A stretch of 34,811 nt of DNA from Microbacterium sp. B19 (GCF_000333395.1 NZ_BADA01000199.1:1-34811), one strand, 5' to 3'. Counted from the first letter of the stretch, positions 23,065 to 29,938 are shown. The notes: generated by a model not told the origin, from the letters alone. Made by a program: numbers and translations.

Positions 23065-23124
23065 GGGCCGCGAGGGTGGCAGTGCGGGCCGGTCGGGCCG
23101 CGAGAGTGGCAGTGCGGGCCGCTC
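23065..23124. repeat. Tandem 30-bp repeat adjoining family 1
   Basis: Two 30-bp units (GGGCCGCGAGRGTGGCAGTG plus CGGGCCGSTC) at 23065-23094 and 23095-23124. Each starts like the family 1 left end (GGGCCGCGAG), so they look like expanded or decayed repeat ends. Confidence 0.7.
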
Positions 23125-23126
23125 GG

Positions 23127-23200
23127 GCCGCGAGACTGCATCTGCGCGCCATCTCGGTTGCACCCTGCAGTGGGTTTGTCAGCCGCGTGCAGTTTCGGCG
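23127..23200. repeat. Family 1 palindromic repeat, copy 4 (overlaps a gene end)
   Basis: Bounded by GCCGCGAGACTGCATCTGCG and GTGCAGTTTCGGCG. Its right arm encodes the last residues (AETARG) and the TGA stop of the lacI-like gene at 23179, so the element sits across a coding end. Confidence 0.85.
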
Positions 23201-24186
23201 TTCGCGCCCCCCGCCACCCCCGTGCTCGCCCGTGCGCGCAGGAGCGGACGGTGCAGGCGGAAGCGGTCCGCGGCATCCCCCGCGAGCACCTCGAGGCAGG
23301 CGGCGCCGACCTCCCGCGGCTGCAGGTCGAGCGCCGTGACGGTCGGGGTGAGCAGGGCGTGCAGCGGTTCGTCGACGTACGCGGCGAGCAGCAGGTCCTC
23401 GCCGACGGTGCGCCCCACGCGGGAGGCGGCGGCCAGGGCGGGCACCGCCGATCCGCTGGGCGCCACGACCACGGCATCCGCCTCACCCATCACCCCGGAC
23501 ATGGCGACGGCGACCTCGTCGGGCACCGGCACGAACCCGATCCGACGCGAGAGAGGGATGCCACCGCGCTCGGCGGTCCATTCCTCGTACGCGCGCGTGA
23601 CGTCGTGGCTCCAGGCGGTGCCCTCGGGGGGCAGCAGCATCGCGATGCGCCGCGCGCCCCGCGAGGCGAGGTGGTCGAGGAGCTCGCGCGTCGCGGTGCC
23701 GTGGTCGGAGACGACGCTGCCCGCGACCCGATCCTCCGCGCCGAGCAGCTGCTCGGAGCTCACGACGGGCCGCCCGGTGTCGAGGATCGCCCGGATGCCG
23801 GCATCCTCCGTCGTGGCATCCACCACGATGTACCCGTCGACGAATGCCGTGGGAGGGGACGCATCGTCCGGATCCCGGTGGGGAAGCAGGATGACGGAGA
23901 GGCCGAGGCGGTCGGCGGCATCCACGACTCCGAAGGCGAACTCGGTGTAGTACGGCAGGCGCGTCGTCCCGGCCGGGAGATGCAGGCCGATCGCGCCGTA
24001 GCGCGCGGTGCGGAGGCTCCGCGCCGGGACGTTGACCGCGTAACCGAGGTCGCGGGCGACGGCGAGCACCCGCTCGCGGGTCTCGGGCGACACCCCGGGC
24101 TTGTCGCGCAGCGCGAACGACGCCGCGGCGATCGAGACGCCGGCAGCGGCGGCCACGTCGTGCAGCGTCGGTTTGCGTGGGGTCAC
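23179..24186 (-). CDS. LacI-family transcriptional regulator
   Basis: A 335-residue regulator. The N-terminal LacI helix-turn-helix is PTLHDVAAAAGVSIAAASFALRDKPG in continuous sequence at residues about 5-30, followed by the hinge helix region (NVPARSLRTARYGAIGLHLP). The periplasmic-binding-protein-like effector domain follows (VDGYIVVDATTEDAGI, SDHGTATRELLDHLASRGARRIAML). The GTG at 24186 gives MTPRKPTLHDV, a normal start, and lies eight bases after a TAACGT -10 box. It is divergent from agmatine deiminase across a gap holding a perfect palindrome of LacI-operator style, so it probably controls the deiminase-amidase operon and itself. The last few codons and stop come from an interspersed repeat. 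Effector unknown, possibly an agmatine-pathway metabolite. Confidence 0.9.
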   Translation of the reverse strand: MTPRKPTLHDVAAAAGVSIAAASFALRDKPGVSPETRERVLAVARDLGYAVNVPARSLRTARYGAIGLHLPAGTTRLPYYTEFAFGVVDAADRLGLSVILLPHRDPDDASPPTAFVDGYIVVDATTEDAGIRAILDTGRPVVSSEQLLGAEDRVAGSVVSDHGTATRELLDHLASRGARRIAMLLPPEGTAWSHDVTRAYEEWTAERGGIPLSRRIGFVPVPDEVAVAMSGVMGEADAVVVAPSGSAVPALAAASRVGRTVGEDLLLAAYVDEPLHALLTPTVTALDLQPREVGAACLEVLAGDAADRFRLHRPLLRARASTGVAGGANAETARG

Positions 24187-24194
24187 GTGGGGTG

Positions 24195-24200
24195 ACGTTA
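24195..24200 (-). promoter_or_regulatory. -10 box of the lacI-like gene
   Basis: Minus-strand TAACGT, eight bases before the GTG start. Confidence 0.35.
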
Positions 24201-24231
24201 CCCGACGGATCGGGTCTTGCGCCGCCTTCAC

Positions 24232-24243
24232 TTAAACGTTTAA
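24232..24243. promoter_or_regulatory. LacI-type operator
   Basis: Perfect 12-bp palindrome TTAAACGTTTAA with the central CG typical of LacI-family operators, in very GC-rich surroundings. It lies in the divergent region between the lacI-like gene and agmatine deiminase, 45 bp upstream of the repressor start. Confidence 0.75.
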
Positions 24244-24280
24244 TGTGTGACGCAACCGCGACGCCGCGGTGCCCTCCCCG

Positions 24281-24349
24281 GGTTTGGGGCGCGTTCCTTG
24301 CTTCGGGGCGTGAATCCTCCGCCCCGAAGCGACGATCACGCCCCAAACC
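24281..24349. repeat. Family 4 nested palindrome, copy 1
   Basis: Outer perfect 11-bp arms GGTTTGGGGCG (24281-24291) and CGCCCCAAACC (24339-24349); inner perfect 11-bp arms GCTTCGGGGCG (24300-24310) and CGCCCCGAAGC (24320-24330) with a TGAATCCTC loop. It lies in the leader of agmatine deiminase. Confidence 0.88.
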
Positions 24350-24351
24350 GG

Positions 24352-24455
24352 ACACACCCCGCCGCCACACCCCGCCGCCACACCCCGACGCCACACCCCG
24401 ACGCCGCACCCCCACGCCCCCCGCCACACCCCGCCGCCCACCCCGACCCCGAAGG
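24352..24455 (+). repeat. 13-bp tandem repeat in the agmatine deiminase leader
   Basis: Unit CCACACCCCGMCG repeats at 24365, 24378 and 24391, with degenerate units on both sides up to about 24455. It is pyrimidine-rich on the sense strand (C tracts) and ends just before the ribosome-binding site; copy number could vary by slippage. Confidence 0.75.
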
Positions 24456-24462
24456 ACCCGCG

Positions 24463-25497
24463 ATGACCTGGCGCATGCCGTCCGAGACCGCTCCGCACTC
24501 CCGCACGTGGATGGCGTTCCCGAGCGAGGGACCCACCCTCGGGGACACGGATGCCGAGCGCGAAGCGGGCTACGCCGCGTGGACCGCGGTCGCCCACGCC
24601 GTCGCCGAGTTCGAGCCGGTGACGATGCTCGTCGACCCCACCGAGCTCGCGCGCGCCCGCCGGATGCTGTCGAGCGAGATCGAGGTGCTCGAGGCGCCCG
24701 TCGACGAGTTCTGGCTGCGCGATTCGGGTCCGACGTTCGTAGTCGACCCCGAGCGTCCGGGCGTCCTCGGCGCCGTGGACTGGATCTTCAACGGCTGGGG
24801 CGACCACGACTGGTCGGTGTGGCAGAAGGCCGCGCACCATGGCCGGATCGTCGCCGAAGCGGTCGGCGCCGAGCTCGTCAGCTCGGTGCTGGTGAACGAA
24901 GGGGGTGGCATCCATGTCGACGGCGAAGGAACCGTCCTGCTGACCGAGACCGTCCAGCTCGACTCGCGCCGCAACCGGTACGCGACGCGCGAGCGGGTCG
25001 AGGCCGAGATGCTCCGGACGCTCGGCGCGACGCACGCGGTGTGGGTGCCGCGCGGTCTCACGCGCGACTACGAGGACTTCGGCACGAGCGGCCACGTCGA
25101 CATCGTCGCGACGATCCCTTCGCCCGGAGTGCTGCTCCTCCACGAGCAGCGCAACGCCGCGCACCCCGACCACGCGGTCACGCGCGACCTCCGCGCCTTT
25201 TTCGAGACGCAGACGGATGCCGCGGGCCGCTCGTTCGACATCCGCGACCTGCCCGCGCCGGCCACCATTCGCGACGCCGACGGCGACACCGACTGGAGCT
25301 ACGTGAACCATCTCGTCGTGAACGGCGGCGTGATCGCCTGTGGTTTCGGCGAGGAGGAAGCGGATGCCACGGCTCGCGGCATCCTCGAGGACGTCTATCC
25401 GGGCCGCCGGGTCGTGACCGTCGACGCCCGCGAGCTGTTCGCGCGCGGCGGCGGCATCCACTGCATCACCCAGCAACAGCCGGAGGTGTCCGCATGA
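24463..25497 (+). CDS. aguA: Agmatine deiminase
   Basis: A 344-residue enzyme of the peptidyl-arginine-deiminase-like family that converts agmatine to N-carbamoylputrescine and ammonia. Conserved elements: MAFPSEGPTLGDT near the start, DEFWLRDSGPTFVVD (substrate-binding Asp/Arg), NEGGGIHVDGEGT, GTSGHVDIVATI (catalytic His-x-Asp) and the nucleophile Cys334 in GGGIHCITQQQP near the C-terminus. AAGGACCC precedes the ATG at 24463. The same frame extends further upstream through the tandem repeats but homology starts here. It overlaps the amidase gene by four bases (ATGA). The upstream LacI-type operator suggests control by the divergent regulator. A close relative acting on another guanidino compound is possible. 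Confidence 0.9.
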   Translation: MTWRMPSETAPHSRTWMAFPSEGPTLGDTDAEREAGYAAWTAVAHAVAEFEPVTMLVDPTELARARRMLSSEIEVLEAPVDEFWLRDSGPTFVVDPERPGVLGAVDWIFNGWGDHDWSVWQKAAHHGRIVAEAVGAELVSSVLVNEGGGIHVDGEGTVLLTETVQLDSRRNRYATRERVEAEMLRTLGATHAVWVPRGLTRDYEDFGTSGHVDIVATIPSPGVLLLHEQRNAAHPDHAVTRDLRAFFETQTDAAGRSFDIRDLPAPATIRDADGDTDWSYVNHLVVNGGVIACGFGEEEADATARGILEDVYPGRRVVTVDARELFARGGGIHCITQQQPEVSA

Positions 25498-27185
25498 TCG
25501 ATGTGGTCGAGGCATCCATCGCCGATCTCGCCGCCGCCCTCGCCGAGGGCCGCACCACCGCCGTCGAGCTGGTCGAGGCGCACCTCGCGCGCATCGACGC
25601 GTACGACGGTCCCGACACCGCGACGAAGCTCAACGCCGTCGTCGTTCGGAACCCGAGCGCGCTCGCCGAGGCCGCCGAGTCCGACGCCCGTCGCGCGGCG
25701 GGTGAGGCACGGGGACCGCTCGATGGCATCCCGTACACCGCGAAGGACAGCTACTTGGTGCGCGGCCTCACGGTCGCCGCCGGGAGTCCCGCGTTCGCCG
25801 ACCTCGTCGCGCAGAACGACGCGTTCACGATCGCGCGACTGCGCGAGGCCGGTGCGATCTGCCTCGGGCTGACGAACATGCCCCCGATGGCGAACGGCGG
25901 CATGCAGCGTGGGCTGTACGGCCGCGCCGAGAGCCCGTACAACGCCGACTTCCTGACGTCGGCGTTCGCGTCGGGCTCGTCGAACGGGTCGGGCACCGCG
26001 ACCGCGGCGTCGTTCGGCGTCTTCGGCCTGGGCGAGGAGACGTGGTCGAGCGGCCGCGCGCCCGCGGCCTGCAACGGCCTGTGCGCCTACACGCCGTCGC
26101 GCGGCGTGATCTCGGTGCGCGGTAACTGGCCGCTCGTGCCGACCATGGACGTCGTCGTGCCGCACACCCGCTCGATGGCCGATCTGCTCGCGGTGCTCGA
26201 CGTGATCGTGGCCGACGACCCCGAGACGCGGGGCGACTTCTGGCGCGCGCAGCCGTGGGTTCCGCTGCCCTCCGTGGAAGAGGTGCGGCCGCCGTCGTTC
26301 GCCGCGCTCGCCGAGGGGTCCTCGCTGCGGGGCAAGCGGATCGGCATCCCGCGCATGTTTGTCGGCGACGACCCCCTGGTGGGAACCGGTCCGCGCGGTG
26401 TGGGCGGGCCGACCGGTGAGCCGATCGAGCTGCGGCCGTCGCTGCGCGAGCTTCTCGACGTCGCCCGCGCGGATCTCGAGGCAGCCGGCGCGATCGTGGT
26501 CGACTGCGACTTCCCGCTCGTGAGCAACTACGAGGGCGATCGTGCGGGTGCGCCGACGATCAAGACGCGCGGTCTGGTGTCGCAGGAGTTCCTCGACCGC
26601 GAGATTGTCGACCTGTCGGCGTGGGCGTGGGACGACTTCCTCCGCGCGAACGGTCACCGCGGTCTGGCGTCGGTGGACGGCGCGGCGATCTTCCCGCACC
26701 CTTCCGGTGCCCTCCCGGATCGTTACGACGGTTTCGACGACGACATCGCTGAATACCCCGCGCACGTGCGCGAGCATCCGGTGGCGTCGTTCACCGATAT
26801 TCCGGCGCTGGCCGAGGGGCTGGAGGGTCTGGAGGAGACCCGCCGACGCGACCTCGAGGAGTGGATGGATGCCAACGGCTTCGCCGCCGTGGCCTTCCCG
26901 ACGCTCAGCGACGTGGCGCCCGCCGACGCCGACGTGAACGAGGCGTCAGCCGACATCGCGTGGCGGAACGGTGTGTGGGTCGCGACGGGCAACCTCGCGA
27001 TCCGTCACTGCGGGGTGCCGACGGTGACCGTGCCGTTGGGGACGATGCCGGACATCGGGATGCCGGCGGGTGTCACGTTCGCGGGTCGTGCGTACGACGA
27101 CGCGGCGCTGTTGTCGATGGCCGCGGCGTTCGAGGCGCTGCGTCCGCGGCGGACGGTGCCGCCGCGGACGCCGGCGCTGGGGTAG
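25494..27185 (+). CDS. Amidase-signature-family amidase
   Basis: A 563-residue amidase of the Ser-cisSer-Lys type. Lys84 is in IPYTAKDSYLVRG; the cis-Ser is about Ser162 in ASGSSNGSGTATA; the nucleophile region GEETWSSGRAPA places Ser186 where the family has the GGS serine, but the usual GSDTGGS is altered to GEETWSS. C-terminal sections VAFPTLSDVAPAD and GVPTVTVPLGTMPDIGMPAGVTF are typical. It overlaps agmatine deiminase by four bases, so it probably acts on the same pathway, for example on N-carbamoylputrescine or a related amide, a step normally done by a nitrilase-family enzyme (AguB). This assignment is inference. The last 32 bp are duplicated at 28175-28206. Confidence 0.87.
   Translation: MIDVVEASIADLAAALAEGRTTAVELVEAHLARIDAYDGPDTATKLNAVVVRNPSALAEAAESDARRAAGEARGPLDGIPYTAKDSYLVRGLTVAAGSPAFADLVAQNDAFTIARLREAGAICLGLTNMPPMANGGMQRGLYGRAESPYNADFLTSAFASGSSNGSGTATAASFGVFGLGEETWSSGRAPAACNGLCAYTPSRGVISVRGNWPLVPTMDVVVPHTRSMADLLAVLDVIVADDPETRGDFWRAQPWVPLPSVEEVRPPSFAALAEGSSLRGKRIGIPRMFVGDDPLVGTGPRGVGGPTGEPIELRPSLRELLDVARADLEAAGAIVVDCDFPLVSNYEGDRAGAPTIKTRGLVSQEFLDREIVDLSAWAWDDFLRANGHRGLASVDGAAIFPHPSGALPDRYDGFDDDIAEYPAHVREHPVASFTDIPALAEGLEGLEETRRRDLEEWMDANGFAAVAFPTLSDVAPADADVNEASADIAWRNGVWVATGNLAIRHCGVPTVTVPLGTMPDIGMPAGVTFAGRAYDDAALLSMAAAFEALRPRRTVPPRTPALG
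27154..27185 (+). repeat. 32-bp direct repeat, parental copy (amidase 3' end)
   Basis: Runs from CGGTGCCGCCGCGGAC to GCTGGGGTAG and encodes VPPRTPALG plus the amidase stop. An identical 32-bp copy lies at 28175-28206, and both are followed by a family 4 palindrome. Confidence 0.85.
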
Positions 27186-27235
27186 GAGCGCGCGGCAGTG
27201 CGACCCGGCGCCGTGTGGTGGCGGGGTTGTTGCGG

Positions 27236-27298
27236 TTTGGGGTGCGATTCGCGCATCGGGGCGTGAATCTTGCGCCCCAGTGCACGGAATGCGCCCCA
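27236..27298. repeat. Family 4 nested palindrome, copy 2
   Basis: Outer arms TTTGGGGTGCGATT and AATGCGCCCCA; inner arms GGGGCG and CGCCCC around TGAATCTTG. The tail CACGCTCCAA is shared with copy 3. It separates the amidase from hicA. Confidence 0.8.
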
Positions 27299-27336
27299 TT
27301 CCGCGCTCACGCTCCAACGAGGATGGATGAACTTCG

Positions 27337-27361
27337 CTTGTTCAAAGGTGGACTGAACAAG
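27337..27361. promoter_or_regulatory. Candidate operator of the hicAB module
   Basis: Perfect 8-bp inverted arms CTTGTTCA (27337-27344) and TGAACAAG (27354-27361), 43 bp before hicA, with lower GC than the surroundings. HicB antitoxins usually autorepress through such sites. Confidence 0.55.
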
Positions 27362-27364
27362 ACC

Positions 27365-27390
27365 CCTCTTGCTTGCCGAGCAAGGGGGGA
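27365..27390 (+). terminator. Hairpin upstream of hicA
   Basis: CCTCTTGCT, TGCCG loop, AGCAAGGGGG, then ACTTTTCT. The stem plus T-run looks like an intrinsic terminator or attenuator just before hicA; it could limit read-through from the amidase operon. Confidence 0.4.
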
Positions 27391-27403
27391 CTTTTCTATC
27401 CTG

Positions 27404-27613
27404 ATGCGAGCGCAGAAGACGCGGGACGTGCTGCAGCACCTGAGAAGCATCGACTGGGTCTACCTGCGGGATGGGCAAGGCAGCCATGAGTTGTGGGGCT
27501 TGCCCGATGGGTCGAGGAAGGCGATCGTGCCCGCTGGGCATCGCGAGGTGTCCGCTGGCGTGCTTCGTCAGATCGAAAGGGCCGGAGCAGTGCTTCCGGC
27601 GTCGTGGAAGTGA
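27404..27613 (+). CDS. hicA: HicA-family mRNA interferase toxin
   Basis: A 69-residue protein with the double-stranded-RNA-binding-like HicA fold: MRAQKTRDVLQHLRSIDWVYLRDGQGSHELWGLPDGSRKAIVPAGHREVS in continuous sequence. The conserved catalytic His is in GSHELW, followed by the PDG strand and IVPAGHREVSAGVLRQIERAG. HicA toxins cleave mRNAs and are neutralised by HicB. It lies 11 bp upstream of the hicB-like gene, the standard toxin-first order. The ATG at 27404 gives the usual N-terminal helix. It follows an inverted repeat that is probably the operator. Confidence 0.85.
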   Translation: MRAQKTRDVLQHLRSIDWVYLRDGQGSHELWGLPDGSRKAIVPAGHREVSAGVLRQIERAGAVLPASWK

Positions 27614-27624
27614 CGGGAGGAATC

Positions 27625-28011
27625 ATGGTTCGCACGTTCGACGTCACCGTGGAGCGCGAGGGGCGCTGGTGGGTGTTCGAGATCCCGGAGCTCGGAACGG
27701 GTGGCCAGGCGGCGTCTCTCAACGAGGTCGATCACGAGGCGCAGGGCGTTGCCGCGATGTGGCTGGATGTCCCGCCCTCCGAGGTCGCTGTCACTGTCAG
27801 CGTGCAGGGCGCCGAAGCCCTCCTCGACGAGTGGGCGGCGGCAGGCCGGGAGGAGGCCGAAGCGCGGCTCGCTCAAGCGCGTGCGGCGGAGCGGCGTCGG
27901 GCCGTCGTGGCGCAGCTCCGCGCGCAGCGGTACTCCGCTCCGGACGTGGGCCGTGTGCTCGGCATCAGCCCCCAGCGCGTCTACCAGATCGAGAAGCGAA
28001 AGGCGTCCTGA
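27625..28011 (+). CDS. hicB: HicB-family antitoxin with C-terminal helix-turn-helix
   Basis: A 128-residue protein. The N-terminal HicB-like fold is MVRTFDVTVEREGRWWVFEIPELGTGGQA in continuous sequence at residues 1-29, followed by EVDHEAQGVAAMWLDVPPSEVAVTV. A charged alpha-helical linker rich in Ala/Glu/Arg leads to a C-terminal DNA-binding helix-turn-helix (SAPDVGRVLGISPQRVYQIEKRKAS). It binds and neutralises HicA and likely autorepresses the operon. GGGAGGAATC precedes the ATG. Its stop lies eight bases from the convergent stop of a surface-protein gene fragment. Confidence 0.85.
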   Translation: MVRTFDVTVEREGRWWVFEIPELGTGGQAASLNEVDHEAQGVAAMWLDVPPSEVAVTVSVQGAEALLDEWAAAGREEAEARLAQARAAERRRAVVAQLRAQRYSAPDVGRVLGISPQRVYQIEKRKAS

Positions 28012-28018
28012 GACCCGC

Positions 28019-28174
28019 TCAGCACGTCCCGTCGACCCACGTGACCACTGTGGAGTTGTTCTTGTCGACCTCGGCGAACGCCGACGTGACCCCGGTCGCG
28101 ACGGTGTCCGTACCCTTGCGCAGGATGCCGTCGGCGCCCAGGGTCAGCAGCGTGCCGACGGCCACGCTGTCGGC
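28019..28174 (-). pseudogene. C-terminal fragment of a repeat surface-protein gene
   Basis: The minus strand reads about 51 residues (ADSVAVGTLLTLGADGILRK, continuing to TWVDGTC and a stop) that are nearly identical to the C-terminus of the complete protein at 31879-33213 (STAVGTLLTLGADGILRK to TWVDGAC); the DNA is also about 90% identical by eye. Homology ends exactly where the 32-bp duplicate of the amidase 3' end begins (28175), so the rest of the gene has been lost or never came along. No start codon or promoter supports expression. It is either debris of a deletion or a silent donor cassette for the intact gene. Confidence 0.85.
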
Positions 28175-28206
28175 CGGTGCCGCCGCGGACGCCGGCGCTG
28201 GGGTAG
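28175..28206 (+). repeat. 32-bp direct repeat, second copy (misplaced amidase 3' end)
   Basis: Identical to 27154-27185. Here it is fused to the truncated surface-protein fragment on its left; a family 4 palindrome follows on its right. Its first three bases also fit the surface-protein frame (a Pro codon), a possible microhomology at the joint. Confidence 0.85.
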
Positions 28207-28310
28207 CGGGCTCGGCGGCTCGCGCGGACGTTCGGCGCCGCGTTCGGGAGCCGTTGTCGCGATTTGGGGCGCCACGGCCCCTGCGGGTTTGGGGCGCGAC
28301 GGCCTTCGCG

Positions 28311-28375
28311 GTTTGGGGCGCGATTCTCGCATTGGGGCGTGAATCTTGCGCCCCGATGCGCGTAATGCGCCCCAA
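28311..28375. repeat. Family 4 nested palindrome, copy 3
   Basis: Outer arms GTTTGGGGCGCGATT and AATGCGCCCCAA; inner arms GGGGCG (28334-28339) and CGCCCC (28349-28354) around TGAATCTTG. Two partial left arms (GATTTGGGGCGCC, GGTTTGGGGCGCGAC) lie just upstream at 28261-28300. The rest of the 28207-28586 gap shows nothing else I can support. Confidence 0.85.
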
Positions 28376-28586
28376 TCACGCCCACGCTCCAATGGAAACG
28401 CGATTCAGTTGGAGCGTGAGCCGGTGGGTGCAACCGCACTCGGAGCGTCGCAACGACGTTCCACGGCGAGCGGCCGCTGCTCGAACCACCCGGCGGGCTC
28501 GGCAGAGAACGAGTCTCGGCCTCGGCTGTCGGTCGCCGAAGCGCCCGCGTGTTGACCCTCGTCGAGAGTCGAGATCGCCGCAGCAG

Positions 28587-29414
28587 TCAGAGGCCGTCGT
28601 CGATCGAGTAACGCCAGTGCGCGTAGGGGAGGCTGACTTCCCCGGCGCCGCGGGCGAAGGTGTCTTCACCGAGCACCCAGTGGTTGAGATTGTTCAGCTT
28701 GTCCGGGAACAGCTTCAGACCCGTACCCCCGACGATGCCGCGCCAGTTGACGCACATCATCGGCTCGATGAGGGAGATCAACTCGAGCCCGTGCGGGACT
28801 CCCGCGACCGCGGCCGTGACGCTTCCGGCGATGAGGTCGGCGAGTTGCAGATGCGGATGCAGGTGCGAGGGCGCCGTCAGAATCTGGGTCACGATCGCGT
28901 TCGGTTTGACGTAGTCCGTTCCCACGCGAACCATCTCCGCGCGATCGGTCAGCCAGCTCGCTTCCTCGCGATGGGTGCCGCCGGGCTTGTCGAACACGAT
29001 GATGCCGCGATCACCATTGTTCTCGAGTTGCGCGGAGATGCGTTCGAACATGAACGTGATCACCGCGTCCTCTGGCCCCTCGCCGCCAGCGGACGCGATC
29101 CCACCATTGGTGTCCCAGACCACGACGATGACTCCTACATCGTGCGCTTGAGCGAGTTCCAAGACGCGTCGGCGGAGCGGGGTCTGCTTCGCTTTGCGAT
29201 CCTCCGACTCTGCCCACCAATTGCTCCGCTGGGAGTTCGACCATTTCAGTTCCACGTCGTGGGGCACGTCGAACTCGTCGTAGGCCGCGCGGAAGGCCTG
29301 GTCGAATGGCTGTATCTGTTCTTCGTCGAAGATGGCCGCGCCGAGCGCGACCAGTTGTCCCATGTCGCGCCGTCGGCCGCGCTGCTTGGTGTCGTCAACG
29401 TATGCGATCCGCAT
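28587..29414 (-). CDS. DUF3800-domain protein
   Basis: A 275-residue protein of the DUF3800 family. It starts MRIAYVDDTKQRGRR with the acidic pair typical of the opening strand, has a middle GIIVFDKPGGTHREEASWL, and the conserved LQLADLIAGSVTAAVAG near residue 190. The RNase H-like fold with acidic residues has led to suggestions of nuclease activity for the family, but no function is proven here. Members are commonly found in mobile elements and defence islands. It has no partner on its own strand; neighbours are a repeat-filled region and a divergent ribbon-helix-helix gene. The start at ATG 29414 is natural. Confidence 0.82.
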   Translation of the reverse strand: MRIAYVDDTKQRGRRRDMGQLVALGAAIFDEEQIQPFDQAFRAAYDEFDVPHDVELKWSNSQRSNWWAESEDRKAKQTPLRRRVLELAQAHDVGVIVVVWDTNGGIASAGGEGPEDAVITFMFERISAQLENNGDRGIIVFDKPGGTHREEASWLTDRAEMVRVGTDYVKPNAIVTQILTAPSHLHPHLQLADLIAGSVTAAVAGVPHGLELISLIEPMMCVNWRGIVGGTGLKLFPDKLNNLNHWVLGEDTFARGAGEVSLPYAHWRYSIDDGL

Positions 29415-29616
29415 ATCCGCCCCTCGTCGTGCTCGTCCCCGTCACGGTAGCTACGTGCAGCTAGCAGCCGGTTCGGATACTCAGCGGTTGAACGCCGGGC
29501 GATGTGCCGCGGCCCGCTCGGGCGCACGCTCGTGCTATCGCCTGCTCGGTACTCGCCCGCCTTCGACAAACGTAACTGTGGTACTTTGCTACCTGTTCGA
29601 CAGAAAGGGTCCGCCG

Positions 29617-29874
29617 ATGGCCACCACTGCGCCCATCAAGGTCGACGCTGAGACCGACCGTCTCGTCTCCAACGCCGCGCACTTCCTTCAGCGCTCCAAG
29701 AAGGACGTCGTCGATGCGGCCGTGCGGGAGTACATCGATGCTCATCGTGAGGAAATCGAGAAGGGTGCTCTCGAAGCTCTGCGGTCGCTAGACGGCACTA
29801 CTCGCACTGCGGTGAAGATGCTCGCCGACGCGAGTGACGACGAGGTGGATTCGCTCGGCGGACTCAGCAGATAA
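29617..29874 (+). CDS. Ribbon-helix-helix antitoxin-like protein
   Basis: An 85-residue protein. Residues 1-45 read MATTAPIKVDAETDRLV, SNAAHFLQRSKKDVVDAAVREYID, the beta-strand plus two helices of VapB/ParD-type ribbon-helix-helix DNA-binding domains. The C-terminal half is acidic and probably flexible (TRTAVKMLADASDDEVDSLGG), which would wrap around a toxin. AAAGGG lies upstream of the ATG at moderate spacing. No recognised toxin gene follows; the next plus-strand gene is a 265-residue unknown. It may be an orphan antitoxin, the regulator of that gene, or half of an unrecognised module. Confidence 0.72.
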   Translation: MATTAPIKVDAETDRLVSNAAHFLQRSKKDVVDAAVREYIDAHREEIEKGALEALRSLDGTTRTAVKMLADASDDEVDSLGGLSR

Positions 29875-29925
29875 CTTCACCCGCTCTCGCCTGTGGGAAG
29901 ACGGAAGCCGCCCGCTTGCCCGCAC

Positions 29926-29931
29926 TACTGT
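29926..29931 (+). promoter_or_regulatory. -10 box for the 265-residue gene
   Basis: TACTGT followed by seven bases and the ATG at 29939: a leaderless layout. Confidence 0.4.
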
Positions 29932-29938
29932 TCTGCGA

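Noticed and set aside
24247..24462. N-terminal extension of agmatine deiminase
   Set aside because: The frame is open but translates palindromic and tandem repeats (Pro/His/Arg-rich); family homology and the ribosome-binding site support ATG 24463.
27397..27402. TATCCT as -10 box of hicA
   Set aside because: It lies one base before the hicA ATG, too close to transcribe the start codon unless translation begins internally, which would remove the conserved first helix.
27154..28206. Attachment sites (attL/attR) of an integrated element
   Set aside because: The 32-bp direct repeats bracket hicAB and lie at a gene end, but no integrase exists between them and the second copy is fused to a gene fragment; kept only as a duplication.
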